Assembly: GCF_964656455.1 (NCBI RefSeq) | Contig: NC_135715.1 | Coordinates: forward strand, 42,046,603-42,110,602 | Reading direction: 5' to 3' | From: Halichoerus grypus | Lineage: Eukaryota; Chordata; Mammalia; Carnivora; Phocidae | Length of the DNA stretch: 64,000 nucleotides | In this document: positions 32,101 to 44,459 of the stretch, one piece after another | Layout of the letters: each line of letters begins with the position of its first letter | Position numbering within the stretch: position 1 is the stretch's first letter | Made by a program: the position numbers and the translations under genes | Notes under the pieces: model-generated | Seen by the model: the letters and a program-made list of their open reading frames with translations, nothing else | Told to the model about the DNA's origin: nothing | The model's database searches: none

Positions 32101-33183
32101 ATCTTCGACAAAGCAGGAAAAAACACGCAATGGAAAGAAGATAGTCTCTTCAATAAATGGTGCTGGGAAAATTGGACAGCCACATGCAGAAGAATGAAAC
32201 TTGACCATTCTCTTAACACCATACACAAAGATAAACTCAAAATGGATGAAAGATCTCAATGTGAGACAGGAATCCATCAAAATCCTAGAGGAGAACATAG
32301 GTAGTAACCTCTTTGACATCGCCCACAGCAACTTCTTTCAAGATACATCTCCAAAAGCTAGTGAAACAAAAACAAAAATGAACTTTTGGGACTTCATCAA
32401 GATAAAAAGCTTCTGCACAGCAAAGGAAACAGTCAACAAAACAAAGAGGCAACCCACAGAATGGGAGAAGATATTTGCAAATGACACTACAGATAAAGGG
32501 CTGGTATCCAAGATCTATAAAGAACTTCTCAAACTCAACACCCAAAAAACAAATAATCAAGTCAAAAAATGGGCAGAAGAGATGAACAGACACTTCTCTG
32601 AAGAAGACATACAAATGGCTAACAGACACATGAAAAAATGTTCATCATCATTAGCCATCAGGGAAATTCAAATCAAAACCACATTGAGATACTACCTTAC
32701 ACTAGTTAGAATGGCAAAAATTGACAAGGCAAGAAACAACAAATGTTGGAGAGGTTGTGGAGAAAGGGGAACCCTCTTACACTATTGGTGGGAATGCAAG
32801 TTGGTACAGCCACTTTGGAAAACAGTGTGGAGGTTCCTCAAAAATTTAAAAATAGAGCTACCCTATGACCCAGCAATTGCACTCCTGGGTATTTACCCCA
32901 AAGACACAGATGTAGTGAAAAGAAGGGCATATGCACCCCAATGTTCATAGCAGCAATGTCCGCAATAGCCAAACTGTGCAAAGAGCCGAGATGCCCTTCA
33001 ACAGTTGAATGGATAAAGAAGGTGTGGTCCATATATACAATGGAATATTACTCAGCCATCAGAAAAGATGAATACCCAACTTTTACATCAACATGGATGG
33101 GACTGGAGGAGATTATGCTAAGTGAAATAAGTCAAGCAGAGAAAGTCAATGATCGTATGGTTTCACTTATTTGTGGAACATAA
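29165..33183 (+). pseudogene. L1 ORF2 (endonuclease/reverse transcriptase) remnant
   Basis: The N-terminus MMTINSYLSIITLNVNGLNA and the QETHF, VGDLNTPLS, SRIDHILGHK and SDH motifs mark an AP-type endonuclease with its key residues visible. A TGA interrupts at 29795. The RT follows with [50 protein letters not shown] and [13 protein letters not shown], but the catalytic box reads FAEDMILY, with the first Asp of FADD changed to Glu (31460-31462). The C-terminal motif [18 protein letters not shown] (Cys-x3-Cys-x7-His-x4-Cys) is intact. Frame changes occur near 31720, 32210 and 32945. The nested Can-SINE plus duplicated target is exactly 210 bp, so the downstream frame is unchanged. Confidence 0.95.
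30396..30589 (+). mobile_element. Can-SINE inserted in L1 ORF2
   Basis: The head GGGGTGCCTGGGTGGCTCAG, B-box region GGTCATGATCC, CT-rich body and AAATAAATAAATT tail are present. A 16-bp TSD, AGAAATTATTATCAAC, lies at 30380-30395 and recurs with one change at 30590-30605. It is younger than the L1 it interrupts and introduces a stop at 30572-30574. Confidence 0.96.
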
Positions 33184-33483
33184 GGAATAGCATAGAGGAC
33201 ATTAGGAGAAGGAAGGGAAAAATGAAGGGAGGGAAATCGGAGGGAGAGATGAACCATGAGAGACTATGAACTCTGAGAAACAAACAGGGTTTTAGAGGGG
33301 AGGGGGGTGGGGGGACGGGTTAGCCCAGTGATGGGTATTAAGGAGGGCACGTATTGCATGGAGCACTGGGTGTTATACGAAAACAATGGATCGTGGATCA
33401 CTACATCAAAAACTAATGATGTATTGTATGGTGACTAACATAACATAATAAAATTAAAAAAAAAAAAGAACTTTCAAGAAGAG

Positions 33484-33580
33484 ATAAGCAAGTGTTCCCT
33501 GAGTTCATTCACGACTTATATGTATATTAATGTTTCCATGACTGGGAATCCTTATCTAATAACAAATGTTGTTATCTAAA
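33484..33580. other. short unique spacer
   Basis: Nothing is recognised between the L1 and the next SINE. Confidence 0.4.
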
Positions 33581-33765
33581 ATTTTATTTATTTATTTATT
33601 TATTTATTTATTGGGGGGGGTGGGGCAGAGGGACAGAGACAGAGAAACTTAAGCAGGCTCCATGTCCAGTGCCTGATGCAGGGCTCGAACTCACAACCCT
33701 GAGATCATGACCTGAACCAAAATCAAGAGTTGGATGCTTAACTCACTGAGCCACCCAGGGGCCCC
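33581..33765 (-). mobile_element. older Can-SINE, reversed
   Basis: A (TTTA)n tail complement, then AAACTTAAGCAGGCTCCATG, CTCGAACTCACAACCCTGAG, GATCATGACCTGAACC and the head complement CACTGAGCCACCCAGGGGCC. It belongs to the AACTCACAACCCT subtype and is older than the young SINEs here. No clean TSD is visible. Confidence 0.92.
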
Positions 33766-34569
33766 TATTTTTTTTTTTTTTTAATTTGAAGTCTATAAAA
33801 GAACTTAATATAAGAAAAAATAGCCACTAATTAATCTCTATCTCATTTTCATGCCTCTTCCCCATCTGGGGGTTCATATCCCGGAAAAAAAGCTTCACAT
33901 ATCTGTCAATACATCTAATTTATTCCTATGTTTTCAACAATAACAAAACAGTTCTCTAGATTCAGCAAATAGAAGAAATAGCAGCCAATAAATTCTGGGA
34001 TTGGGCTAGACTGGCACTAGGTAGCCACAGGGAATACTATATATTTTCTGAACCTATAAAGATTGCTTTAATATAAAAGATGCCTAACACATGAACATGA
34101 GAATATGTTGACACCAAGTCACGTCTTATGTCTCACATCCAGCAAAACAAACATTAGTGATGGGTAATAACAATATAACTCCTTATATCATCACCCACTT
34201 CTAGATTTTAGCACTGATACTCAGTTCCTAATATATTCATTAGGCAGCATATATTTATCAGTTTTCTTTAAAAATTTTTAAACAGATTTATTGGGGTATA
34301 ATTGATATACCATTAGAAGAGCCACAGAACCACAGATCCAAGTTTCCAAAACTGAAGTCATTCTAAGACACGCTAAATGAGAATGCCACCCGGAGCTGGG
34401 ACATCAACACTGACTTCTCCCCTTCTCACATGCCTAACAATCATTAAGTTCTGTTAATATAGCATCTAATATTATAAGTGGAAAAAAAAAAACAGACAAA
34501 ATCCTCCTGCCCAAATAAAGATTAGATAAATAAAGATAAACAGATACAGAGAAAGTAAACAGCAGATTT
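33766..34569. other. mostly unannotated, small L1M scrap
   Basis: Only 34262-34320 is suggestive: TTTAAACAGATTTATTGGGG followed by TATAATTGATATACC resembles a reversed old L1M 3' region. The rest holds nothing recognisable. Confidence 0.45.
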
Positions 34570-34585
34570 AAGAAACAAATATCTT

Positions 34586-34815
34586 AGGGGGCGCCTGGGT
34601 GGCTCAGTGGGTTAAGCGTCTGCCTTTGGCTCAGGCCATTATCTCAGGGTCCTGGGATCCAGTCCTGTGTCAGGCTCCCTGCTCAGTGAGGAGTCGGCTT
34701 CTTCTTCTCCCTACACCTCTGCCTCTCTCCCTGCTTTTCCCCCACTCATGCTCATGTGAGCACATGTGCTCTCTCTCTCTCTCTCAAATAAATAAATATA
34801 ATCTTTTTTTAAAAA
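34586..34815 (+). mobile_element. Can-SINE, full-length
   Basis: It has head GGGGGCGCCTGGGTGGCTCA, GGTTAAGCGTCTGCC, an extended CT-rich body containing a CTCATGTGAGCACATGTG segment and (CT)n, then CAAATAAATAAATATAATC. TSDs of AAGAAACAAATA lie at 34570-34581 and 34816-34827. Confidence 0.95.
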
Positions 34816-34827
34816 AAGAAACAAATA

Positions 34828-36524
34828 GGTAGGATGCTACAGTGAGGTGAAAATTACAGTTAGGGGAAAATGAAAAAATAAAATGGCTTAGTCAAATTAT
34901 TTATGCAATTCAAGAAATACACTTATTAGGCAAAATCGGATTCACATTATGTGGTTCTTTCACTTACAAGCTTTTTGATCTTTTCAATCAAAGGATCTAT
35001 CATTTTAAGTTTATGGCATTGCTTTGATTTATTTATTCTTAATCTTTAAATTCAAGATAGGAACATAAAAGGAAAACAGATTAACATACTATTTTTTTAA
35101 ATGTCCTACTTTCCTTTGTTGAGGCTTCATAGCTATAAGTGTTTTGGGTTTCTTGTCCAACAGATGTGTCTGAAACTGACACAAAGCCCCCACCTTTATT
35201 TATGTTTCTCTTCAGTATAATTGGTCTGAACAATACATCTTTATCCTCCAGGTTTGTTTGTTAGGTGTTGGTTCCTGAGAAGAAAATAGTCTTTCTTACT
35301 AAGATAGCAAAGTGTTGTTTGTTATGCAGACTTTTATCAATCATAAATGAAAGGTCTCCTTTCTGCTGTGTCTGTTGAAAAGTCCTTTGAATAGAAACCC
35401 ATTTACCCCTTCTTAGACAGATGCTGCTTTGGTGGACACCCTAAAAATTTATGCACTATTTATTTTCTCCTTAAACAATGTATTTTTAGTAAGCATGTTT
35501 ATATTTACACTGTGATCTGCTTCTCTAAGCTTTACTAACCAATTGTTCAAATAAATTGATCCAAAGAAAATCTTCACAGGTTTAGAAAAAAGTCTCTCAA
35601 TGTTTCTTTAAGTGAATACATAGATGAATAAATAAGCTTCTGCAAAATAGGTTGGCAAAAAAGATATTTTACATTCTTATGTATTTTAACAGTCAAGTAT
35701 GAGTATCAAGTAGATATAAGTATCTCAGTTTGTTAACTAAAACAACACTGTTTATAATACAATGTTTACATCAATGGAGAAGAAATAACATTGCTTCTTA
35801 TCACTCTATCTACCTATCTATATAGCTTCACACCCACACATCACAAAATACAAGTTGATAATCTTTGATTGCTTTGGGTTCTGTGTAAATGAATGGACAT
35901 AAAACTAAACAAAATAGTTTCCTAACTCATATAAAACAATTATTTGCAATTCAAGCATTATTTCCTTTTAATGCAATTGCACAGACTTGGGCATTTGCAG
36001 ATTCCAGTAAAAGAGGGAAAGAAAGAGGGACAGAAGTAAAGTCACATTGATCAAGTGCCAATTTTCAGCTAGTCATGGAGATAGGGCTTCCACATGTATG
36101 TACCTTGTAACTCTGATAGGTTCTATCGTTGCCAGTTTCTCACAGTTCTGATTATTTTTGTCCCATTAAACAATTCATGCGATTGTCACTGAAAACACAC
36201 CCTCACAAATAAATGCACTCTCAAAACAAATAGTTATCCTAAACTTTGTTGAGCATTGCCAGAACTCTTACAGATTGCTATCGAACTCATTAACACATTT
36301 GAGAACAAAGTGTTTTGTGGCTACTGGCCAATACGAGTAAAAGTAATCACTCAGAAATGACAGGTACAGTTTAAGCTCGTGCTCCATACAATATGCCCCT
36401 CCTCTCCATGCTAAGTCTCACACCCTTAATTTATACAAATGTCACAAATGTCACTCTCTTGGATGCTACATTAACCTCCAGATTATCCTCAGGCTACAGT
36501 CTGCCTCTTTCCAAACACACTCTA
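34828..36524. other. unannotated AT-rich stretch
   Basis: No gene or clear repeat is recognised. A short TCTATCTACCTATCTATAT run lies near 35802-35823. Confidence 0.5.
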
Positions 36525-36850
36525 TATTTCTGATACAGCAATCTTTCTAACACAGAGAGCAAATCATGTTACTTACATAATCTAACCTTTCAGTGCCTTT
36601 AAAATGAAATTTGAATTCTTTGTTTCAGTGTACATGGCTCACCGTGATTTTTTTTGTTGCTAACCGTGCTGCCATTGTCTTGCTAGAATCTTCCATGTAG
36701 CCTACACTTAAACCTTATTAAAACCCTCCCACAGTTTTTGGACTTATCACACTTTCTTACACCCTCACACTTTTGTGACACTTGATGTCACTCCCACCGA
36801 TCTCTCAAGAAGCCATTACTTTATAAAACTTCCCTTGACTTGTGGGAACA
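36525..36850 (+). repeat. L2 LINE fragment
   Basis: 'CAATCTTTCTAACACAGAG', 'CAAATCATGTTACTTACAT', 'CCTTTCAGTGCCTTTAAAAT' and 'CCACAGTTTTTGGACTTATC' follow the L2 region upstream of its 3' end. Confidence 0.65.
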
Positions 36851-36946
36851 CAAGAATTGGAATGACAGTTATGTATGATGAGATGAGATATTACATGAAA
36901 AGTACTAAGTGGTTGTAGAATATTTGAAATCAAACTTGAAGTGTTG

Positions 36947-37141
36947 GGGTGCATGGGTGTTGGTTAAGCGTCTGCCTTCGGCTCAGGTCATGATCTCAGG
37001 GTCCTGGGATTGAGCCCTGTGTCAGGCTCCCGGCTCACCAGGGAGTCTGCTTCTCCCTCTCCCTCTGCCTGCCACTCTCTCTGCTTGTGCTCTCTTTCTC
37101 TCTCAAATAAATAAATAAATAAAATCTTTAAATAAAGAAGA
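36947..37141 (+). mobile_element. Can-SINE with deletion in the A-box region
   Basis: The head reads GGGTGCATGGGTGTTGGTTAAG, lacking the GCTCAG part of the A box. The remainder (GGTCATGATCTC, CT-rich body, AAATAAATAAATAAAATC) is present. A perfect 15-bp TSD, AAACTTGAAGTGTTG, lies at 36932-36946 and 37142-37156. The deletion probably removes Pol III competence (inference). Confidence 0.95.
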
Positions 37142-37156
37142 AAACTTGAAGTGTTG

Positions 37157-38662
37157 CTAAAGTTCTCCACACAAAACAATTTTTTTTCTCTCTGTAAACA
37201 ACTGGACTTTATAAGGATCACATATCTTGCAGTTGAAAAGAAAATCTTAAAAAAAAAAGTCACACTTTACTATCATACTTAAACTGGCACTCAGTATTAT
37301 TCACATTAACACATTATTATGAGACAGAATAAAAAAAGTAAGGCTATCCCAGTATTTAGATGTAATCCCTAATGTTAAACAGTATTTACTACAAAATTTT
37401 GGTAAACCATAGGTTACTTCTCCTTTAAGTAGACTTCCTAGATATATATTTCAAGTACTAAAAACAAATCACCACAACTAAAGAGTGTCTAAAGTATACT
37501 ATAATCTTTGTCGTTTATCTAAAATCATATCACTTATAAAAAATAAATACAATAAAATACAATAAAATCACATCACTTATATTTGAAGAAATAAAAGTAA
37601 GTGTCCTATAGAAATTGAAAATGAGTGATATTGCCCAGATGTTTAGAGATTTTATTTTACATAAAATGAATTCATTAAAATAACATCAAAACCATAGCAA
37701 TCTCATTGTTACTGTTTCCTATAAAAGTGGTCTGATCTAAAATCTTGTTTTGTTTTGCTTTTGTTTATACTAATGCTTATTAGTAATATTCTTTACTTCC
37801 TCAATTTTTGTTAAAGAGATGCCAGAATTCTTAAGTAATTTCCTGCTCTCTTAGAGTATTTTAGTGATGCTCTTCATTAAAAGTTACAGCTAGCCAGTAA
37901 TTCAATTCTAATTTGTAATACTAAAAGTCAATATGTAAGCTTGTCAAGTACTAATAGCTGCATTTCTGAAATACTTGTCTCCTGTTGCTTATACTGTAAA
38001 ATAAGACTGATGGTCTAGATTTTCAGTCAGATGACTTTAGCTCTAATTTTTTTTCCCTTTTCCTCTTTTTTTTTTAACTTCTTCCCATTCTCTCTTTCTC
38101 TCTATCCATCCATCCACCTATCTATCCATCTATCTAGATATCTTGAACCTAACCTGAATTTTACATATGATGCCTGCATATAAGAGTTCAATTGAAACAG
38201 CTCACACACAGCAGTTTCAAAGGTGCTTTCAAAGTTGTGTCATTTGATAATCAAAACAACCTTTTGACATAGGTTTTACCACTATATTTTAAAAATCAAC
38301 ATAAAAAGTCATCTTCAATTTTTCAACATGTAACTGTTAGAGCATTTTTCAATGGCCATTTATTATTTTATCTCAATTTATTGTTTTCACCTTTTTAAAG
38401 TTTACATAAATGGTATGTTATTTTATTGACATGCTAGGACATCAAATTTTCTATGGCCATTTATTATTAACATTAAAAAAAGAGAATAGAGAAAGCTGCG
38501 GTGCTTGTGTATATTTGTATATATACTAGGCCCACATGTACATTTATGCATCTATATGATTATATGGGTCTAATTATATTTATTTATACTCATTTCTATA
38601 TATTATATCTATACATGATATATATGTTTTATACAGAGATTAAAAAATGACCGAGCATTAAA
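37157..38662. other. unannotated AT-rich stretch with tetranucleotide repeat
   Basis: A (TATC/CATC)n-like microsatellite occupies about 38100-38138. The 38225-38300 segment weakly recalls a reversed MIR. Otherwise nothing is recognised. Confidence 0.5.
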
Positions 38663-38674
38663 GATTTTAAATAA

Positions 38675-38810
38675 GGGGCATCTGGGTTGCTCAGTCAGTA
38701 AGCATCAGACTCTTAATCTCAGCTCAGGTCTTGATCACAGGGTTGTGAGTTTAAGTCCTACGCTGGGCTCCACGCTGGGCATGGAGCCTACTTTAAAAAA
38801 AAAAAAAAAG
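38675..38810 (+). mobile_element. older short Can-SINE
   Basis: Head GGGGCATCTGGGTTGCTCAG, GGTTGTGAGTTTAAGTCC, then GCATGGAGCCTACTTTAAAA with an A tail and no long CT body. Imperfect TSDs GATTTTAAATAA (38663-38674) and GATTTTATATAA (38811-38822) flank it. Confidence 0.92.
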
Positions 38811-38822
38811 GATTTTATATAA

Positions 38823-39294
38823 TATTCAATATCTTGGAAGCAAATGAGTAACAGATCTGAGTTTCAAGCTCAAGCTTCTCTCTTCAGTTTATCTTAATAA
38901 AGTAAAGACAGTTTACTGTTTCAAAATATTTAAAACTCTAGTCTTGACTCAATTAAATCAATATGTTCATCTTTTAATTAGAAGACATTTCTATAAATTC
39001 TTTCAGAACACTATCTGGCACAATAGTCTGCTAATTTCTTTTCTCTTTATGTTTTTTGAAAAAAATATATACAACAAAATTAACTTAATAAAAGATTTAG
39101 AGAACAAGTCTTATTATTTAAATGTATTTTTTTTCTCCTCATATCACACTATTCTATGCCTCCATGGGTCTGAGAGGTACAAAGAAAGTTCCAGAAAGGT
39201 AGCAAGACTGATAAATATAGTAAGAAAAGATATGGGAAGTTTTGAAACTTGTTGCTTGTGCATTTCACAATCTCCACAGTATTCACATGATAAT
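38823..39294. other. unannotated AT-rich stretch
   Basis: No feature is recognised. The 133-codon frame at 38944-39345 runs into the SINE tail and has no motif. Confidence 0.45.
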
Positions 39295-39309
39295 GAGGTT
39301 CATAGTTTA

Positions 39310-39530
39310 TTTATTTATTTATTTTATTTTATTTTTTTTTTTTAAAGATTTTATTTATTTATTTGAGAGAGAGAGAATGAGAGACAGAGAGCATGAGAGG
39401 GGTTAGGGTCAGAGGGAGAAGCAGACCCCCTGCCGAGCAGGGAGCCCGATGCGGGACTCGATCCAGGGACTCTAGGATCATGACCTGAGCCGAAGGCAGT
39501 CACTTAACCAACTGAGCCACCCAGGCGCCC
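39310..39530 (-). mobile_element. Can-SINE, reversed
   Basis: (TTTA)n/T-rich tail, AAGATTTTATTTATTTATTT, (GA)n body, ATCATGACCTGAGCCGAAGG and head complement AACTGAGCCACCCAGGCGCC. A perfect 15-bp TSD, GAGGTTCATAGTTTA, lies at 39295-39309 and 39531-39545. Confidence 0.96.
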
Positions 39531-39806
39531 GAGGTTCATAGTTTAAAGGAAAGAATATTTTGTAAAATGTTTCAAAAGAAATTTTTACCAAGTGAATTTA
39601 ATATCTATTAGGTAGTCAAGGACAAAATAAAATGAGTATTTATTTCATAAGCAAAAGGAATTGAACCTAGATAACATGAAACGATGTCATTTCTGATTAT
39701 ATTAATAGAATTATTTGAAAAATTAATTGAAGTAATATTCATAGGGTTCAAATAATAATAGTCAATTACTTGGAATTCATATCTGTTACATTAAAGTAGA
39801 AGTCAA

Positions 39807-39809
39807 AAA

Positions 39810-39844
<35 letters not shown>

Positions 39845-39845
39845 A
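39807..39845. repeat. (AAAT)n microsatellite
   Basis: About nine perfect AAAT units with no SINE body attached. It may be the remnant of a SINE tail or an independent expansion. Confidence 0.95.
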
Positions 39846-40394
39846 GTAGTTTGAACTTCTACTATCAGATATACCTCCTATTTTTTCCCTCAGTAACTCA
39901 GCAATGCGTTCTAGCTGCTGGAAAAGAAAATGAAAGTCATACATATTTTATGATAAATTATCAGCTAAAACATTCCATAATCAAATACACATAAATATGA
40001 TAATCTGAAATGTTTGGTAAACTTATTCCTAAATTGAGAGGAAAACAGTAAGATGTCTTTTTATTTTCTTCTTTATGAGTAAACACTACCAAATTTCACT
40101 TTTTCTTAATTAAATGTATTACCTCCTTTCTTCAGCTTCACTCTTCCTTCACTCAGATATCTCCTTTCTCCCTTCAGAAATAAATGTAAAACATCTTCAT
40201 GACCTTGAGTAAGAAAGACATAATAATAATAAACCACAGAGTAAATGGCTGATGATTTCAAATACATCAAAATTATATAGTTTCAGTTAAGTCAGTACCA
40301 GTTCCTCTCAGAAACATTAACTTTAATAACTATCTGCAAACAAACATGCTTTCACAAGAGCTAGGAATTCAGGTGAGTAATTGTATCATCTGAA
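39846..40394. other. unannotated AT-rich stretch
   Basis: No feature is recognised. Confidence 0.45.
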
Positions 40395-42010
40395 TGAAGC
40401 ACAAAAATAAAAGACACATTGAGAAGGATAAAAAAGATACTCCCATTTCCCTCCTCACCACTCTCCTAAGCCCAGGCAGCCCAGGTTCAAGACAGAGTTT
40501 CACCCCAAGGGAAAAAGAAAGTAAAGAGCCAGACTTCGCTCTAGTGTCCAGTATGCTCCTTGTGACTCCATGGTACCATGCTCCCATGAATCCAGGCCCT
40601 GGCCTACCTATTCCAGTACCAGACTACTCCCATAGACTCAGATACCAAGTCTACCTCAGTGGTCCCGAGGGCCTGGTTGGCTCCTGTGGATCCAAAATCC
40701 AGGTCTGTCCTCACAGACTCAGGCTGCTCTCCATGTATTCAAGCACCAGGCCTGCCCACTCTACTGATCCAGGTACTAGGACTGTCTACACAAGGACTCA
40801 AGCAACAAGCCCGCTCATAAACACCAAAATATGGCCCACTCAATCTTGGGATGGGCTGACTGGTAAAGACTTTGTCTGTCAAAGCCAGTATATAAAGACT
40901 GGAAGAAATACCCACTTCCTTAAAAATGCAGACACCAACCCAAGGCCACAGGGCTTATGATTAATCAAGGAAACAAGACACCACCAAAGTAAACTAAAAA
41001 ACTCCAATGACTGACCCTGAAGAAATGGAAATTTATCAGTGGTATGAAAAAGAATTCAAAGTAATCCTCTTACATAAATTCTGTGAGCTATAAGAAAACA
41101 CTTACAGACAACTAATTGAAATTAGGAAAAAAATACATGAGAGAGAGCAGGAGTACCTATATTTATATCAGACAAAGTAGACTTTAAGACAAAAACTGTA
41201 ACAAGAGACAAAGAAGGTCATTAATTAATGATAAAGGGGTCAATTCATCAAGAGGATATAACAACTGTAAATATATATGCAGCTAATATTGGAGCACCTA
41301 TATATTAAGTGAATACTAACAGAGAGAAATAAACAGCAATACAATAATATTAGGGATACCCCTAATATGCCTACCTTCAACAATGGATAGATCATCTGGA
41401 CAGAAAATCAACATGGAAAAACTGATTTGAACTATATTTTAAAGTTCCTATGGACCTAACAGACATATATAAAACATTTCACTCCACAGCAGCAGAATAC
41501 ACATTCTTCTCAAGTGTACACAGGACATTCTCTAGGATAGATCACATGTTAGGTCCCAAAACAAATTTTAGCAAATGTAAGAAGACTGAAATGATATCAG
41601 GTATCTCTGATGAGCACAATGGTATGAAACTAGAAAACAACAGCAGATGGAAAACTGGAAAACTCACTACTGTGTGGAAATGAAACACACTGTTGAACAA
41701 CTAATAGGTCAAAGAAGAAACAAAAAAAGAAATCAAAAACTATCTCAAAACAATTGAATATGAAAACAACATACCAAAACTTACAGGATACAACAAAAAC
41801 AGTTCTAAGGGAAAAGTTTATGGTGATAAATGTCTACTATATTAAAAAAAAAAAGAAAAGAAAAAAGATCACACACACAAACACACACACACACACACAA
41901 AAACCTAACTTTACATCTCCAGGACCTAGAAAAAGAACAATCTATATATGGAGATAATAAAATATCTAGAAAGAAAAGTAGGCAAAGAATTTTATCAGGA
42001 ATTTCACAAA
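40395..42010 (+). mobile_element. old L1M: 5' UTR plus endonuclease region, deleted between
   Basis: 40440-40830 has the CCAGG/CTGGNCC-rich style of old L1M 5' UTRs, with imperfect 30-40 bp repeats around 'GACTCAGG', 'CCAGGCCTG' and 'GGACTCAAGC'. Near 41140 the sequence jumps to the ORF2 endonuclease region (ATATCAGACAAAGTAGACTT), later ATGGACCTAACAGACATATA and CTAGGATAGATCACATG. It decays near 42010 without a 3' end. ORF1 is lost. An A-rich/(CA)n patch lies at 41842-41902. Confidence 0.72.
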
Positions 42011-44459
42011 AGGCATTTCCTCAAAATGAAACAACACAAAAATACCAGTGCATACACAGTAGAGCGCCAAAATTAATTAAAAAAAGTGAAGTTCCTTGGC
42101 TACTCCAACATAAGTATGTCTTCAAAGACATAATAGATATCTTTCTCAGATATCTATAAGCAGTGGAATTGTGATAAAACAGATTCAGAACAATATTGAC
42201 TATTACATTTCTTATGTGTTTACACTTTTAAAAAATATTCTTCCATGAGTTTCTCTAATACTTAGGAACAGTAATTATTCCCTTTATGAGTCTTTCTAGT
42301 AAGTACTCTTTCCTAGTTGGTTTCTTTTAGGCATATTATTGTATCTAGTCATCTAGTCAAAGTTGTCAAACTGGGTATATTCATGCACTAAAGTTGAGAA
42401 TCATACAGAGAATGGCTTATGCAACAATTTGAGGGAATTGCCAATTGATAATCAGATGAATGGAAGAGAAAGACCTCTCAGTTTGACTTTGGTTATATCT
42501 GATATCTAAACATACCTATAAATATACTCAGTGTTTTCAGGCACTAAAGTCATTTTAGAGAACACATGAAAGACAATGGTTGGTAAATAATTCACAAGAG
42601 ACTGATGTATTAAACAAAATGTTAATATATTCATTTATAATGAAAAATGTGATTTTCTAAAGGAGCAATAAGGAGACAGAAGCATATTATTCCCCTAAGA
42701 CAATTTACATAAAGATCCATATCATAAACAGAAATGATTTGATCAGAATATAACAAAGAACAGTTCTGTGATTCAATTGGTTATTGAAAAATAGGAAGTA
42801 GGTTCACAGAGTACCTATCTCTATAATAGGGATATTCATTTTCACAGCAGTTAATAGCACATTGAAATAGCTTCTAATTATAGAATTTTCAAAACCTGCA
42901 TTTATCTTAACAATATGAATATAATGACCAATGTATCTTCTTATGAAAAAATGGCTGTAGAACAAAAGCCTTAGCCCAGTTTTAGGCCTGGCCATTTGAT
43001 TTTCAACGTACTCCAGCTCCCAGCACACACCTATAAGTGCACAATTCTCCCCCCCACCACCCACCCCATTACTGTATTTCCCTATTTAGAGAGGCAGACA
43101 TGTAGCCAGGATCTAGAAATGTCGTGTGGGGTCAAGAGTTTACATAATGGGTGGGTAATTGCTCCTTAAATTACCTCACAGTGTCATCCACTTAATCATA
43201 GTATCTCTTTGGCATCTGTTTGAACTAGAGAGTTGAAGATCAGAGAATATACCCAAAAAGATACACCACTATGATCCCACACTTTGAGGGACATAAAATA
43301 TTTTAAGAAATATTATTTTTCACTTGGGTCTGTGGTTTCTTTTTGTGTAACAAATTTACCCTTGTGCCAACCATGAAAATGTTATCTTTTTACTTAGCAA
43401 TATAACATGTTATGCCAACAGTGACATGTAATATGATACAAAATAGAATTTTTTAGGCTACAGATCTGATAAAGAATCTAAAGAGTATTAAAGCCTCTCA
43501 ATTCAATAAATAATTTTCTGTAAAATACATCTATTAATGAAATAGTTTAGCTTCCGTGTTAAGCTACAATTGAACACAATGGGAGCTTTGCAATTTTAGT
43601 GAAATTAAATGACTATTCCAATTGTTTAGATAGTAAAAAAAAAAAAAAAAAAAAATCAGACATAGTCCTTGACCAAAAGAACTAAATCTCTGAAGAATGT
43701 ATTTCTTCTTTGACAAAAATAAAATCATAGCCACTCATTCACAATTTCAAAATTAACTTGATACACCCTTCACTCCATTTCTAACAGTGTTGAATATGCA
43801 AAATTTTATTTCTTTGTCTTTCTACCAGGGCCTGAAGTCAATACACAAAGCTGCTGTGGGAAAGGTTTGGCAGCTACAGCCTTGCAGATGTTAAGGTATG
43901 TTCTCTATTAGCCCTGGCAGCTGGGTATGTGTATGCTCCCCAGTTATATTTCTTGTCTGACCTCGTGATTTGCTCCACTGTTAGCTATGGTGAAAGCTGT
44001 TCAGTTTGTATTGAGGTTTTGTCTATTATTTATTATTTATTGCAAACTACAGCCCAGCACAGCTAAGTAGCACTATCTACTAGAGGTAATTGTGTTGAAC
44101 AAGTCTCTTACCCCCAAATCCCTGATCTGGAGTACATGATATGAAGGCACGAGAGGAGCCCTGGTCAGCAAAACCAGGAGGAGCACTCATTCTTTGGTCC
44201 TGTGCTTACGAAAGACTCTTTCCTTATCTCTTCTGCACAGCACTAATTTAAGACATTAAACCATCCAAATTCATTAAAAACAACTTTAATAATAAAAAAG
44301 CCTATTCTGTGGCATTTTAAAATAAAACACAGATGACCGAAATTGCATTATTTTGTAAGAATTTTAGCAAAAAAGATCTCCTACAGTAAATCATATAGTG
44401 TATGTTTAGGAGACATAGAATAAGAGACTTGATTTAATTCAATGACTAAATATATTTAT
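42011..44459. other. unannotated stretch with one exon-like segment
   Basis: No repeat family is recognised. A pure A run lies at about 43637-43655. A segment at 43829-43895 has exon-like borders and is described in the findings. 43960-44220 is somewhat less AT-rich than its surroundings. Confidence 0.45.

Larger units (their letters stand above)
27325..33465 (+). mobile_element. carnivore L1, near full-length (6.1 kb)
   Basis: An 18-bp TSD, AAGAACTTTCAAGAAGAG, lies at 27307-27324 and 33466-33483. It contains a complete 5' UTR (874 bp), ORF1, ORF2, a type-B 3' UTR (33184-33446), AATAAA at 33447-33452 and an A tail. It is interrupted by a Can-SINE at 30396. Defects: a TGA at 28475, a TGA at 29795, frameshifts near 31720, 32210 and 32945, and an altered RT active site. 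By eye the two TGA codons sit where CGA would fit, suggesting CpG decay. It is inactive. Confidence 0.97.

Noticed and set aside
38944..39345. 133-codon frame
   Set aside because: AT-rich, no motif, and its end is the T-rich tail of a reversed SINE.
40394..40960. 188-codon frame rich in Pro, Ser and Thr
   Set aside because: It lies in the 5' UTR of an old L1M; the composition follows the CCAGG-rich repeats of that region.
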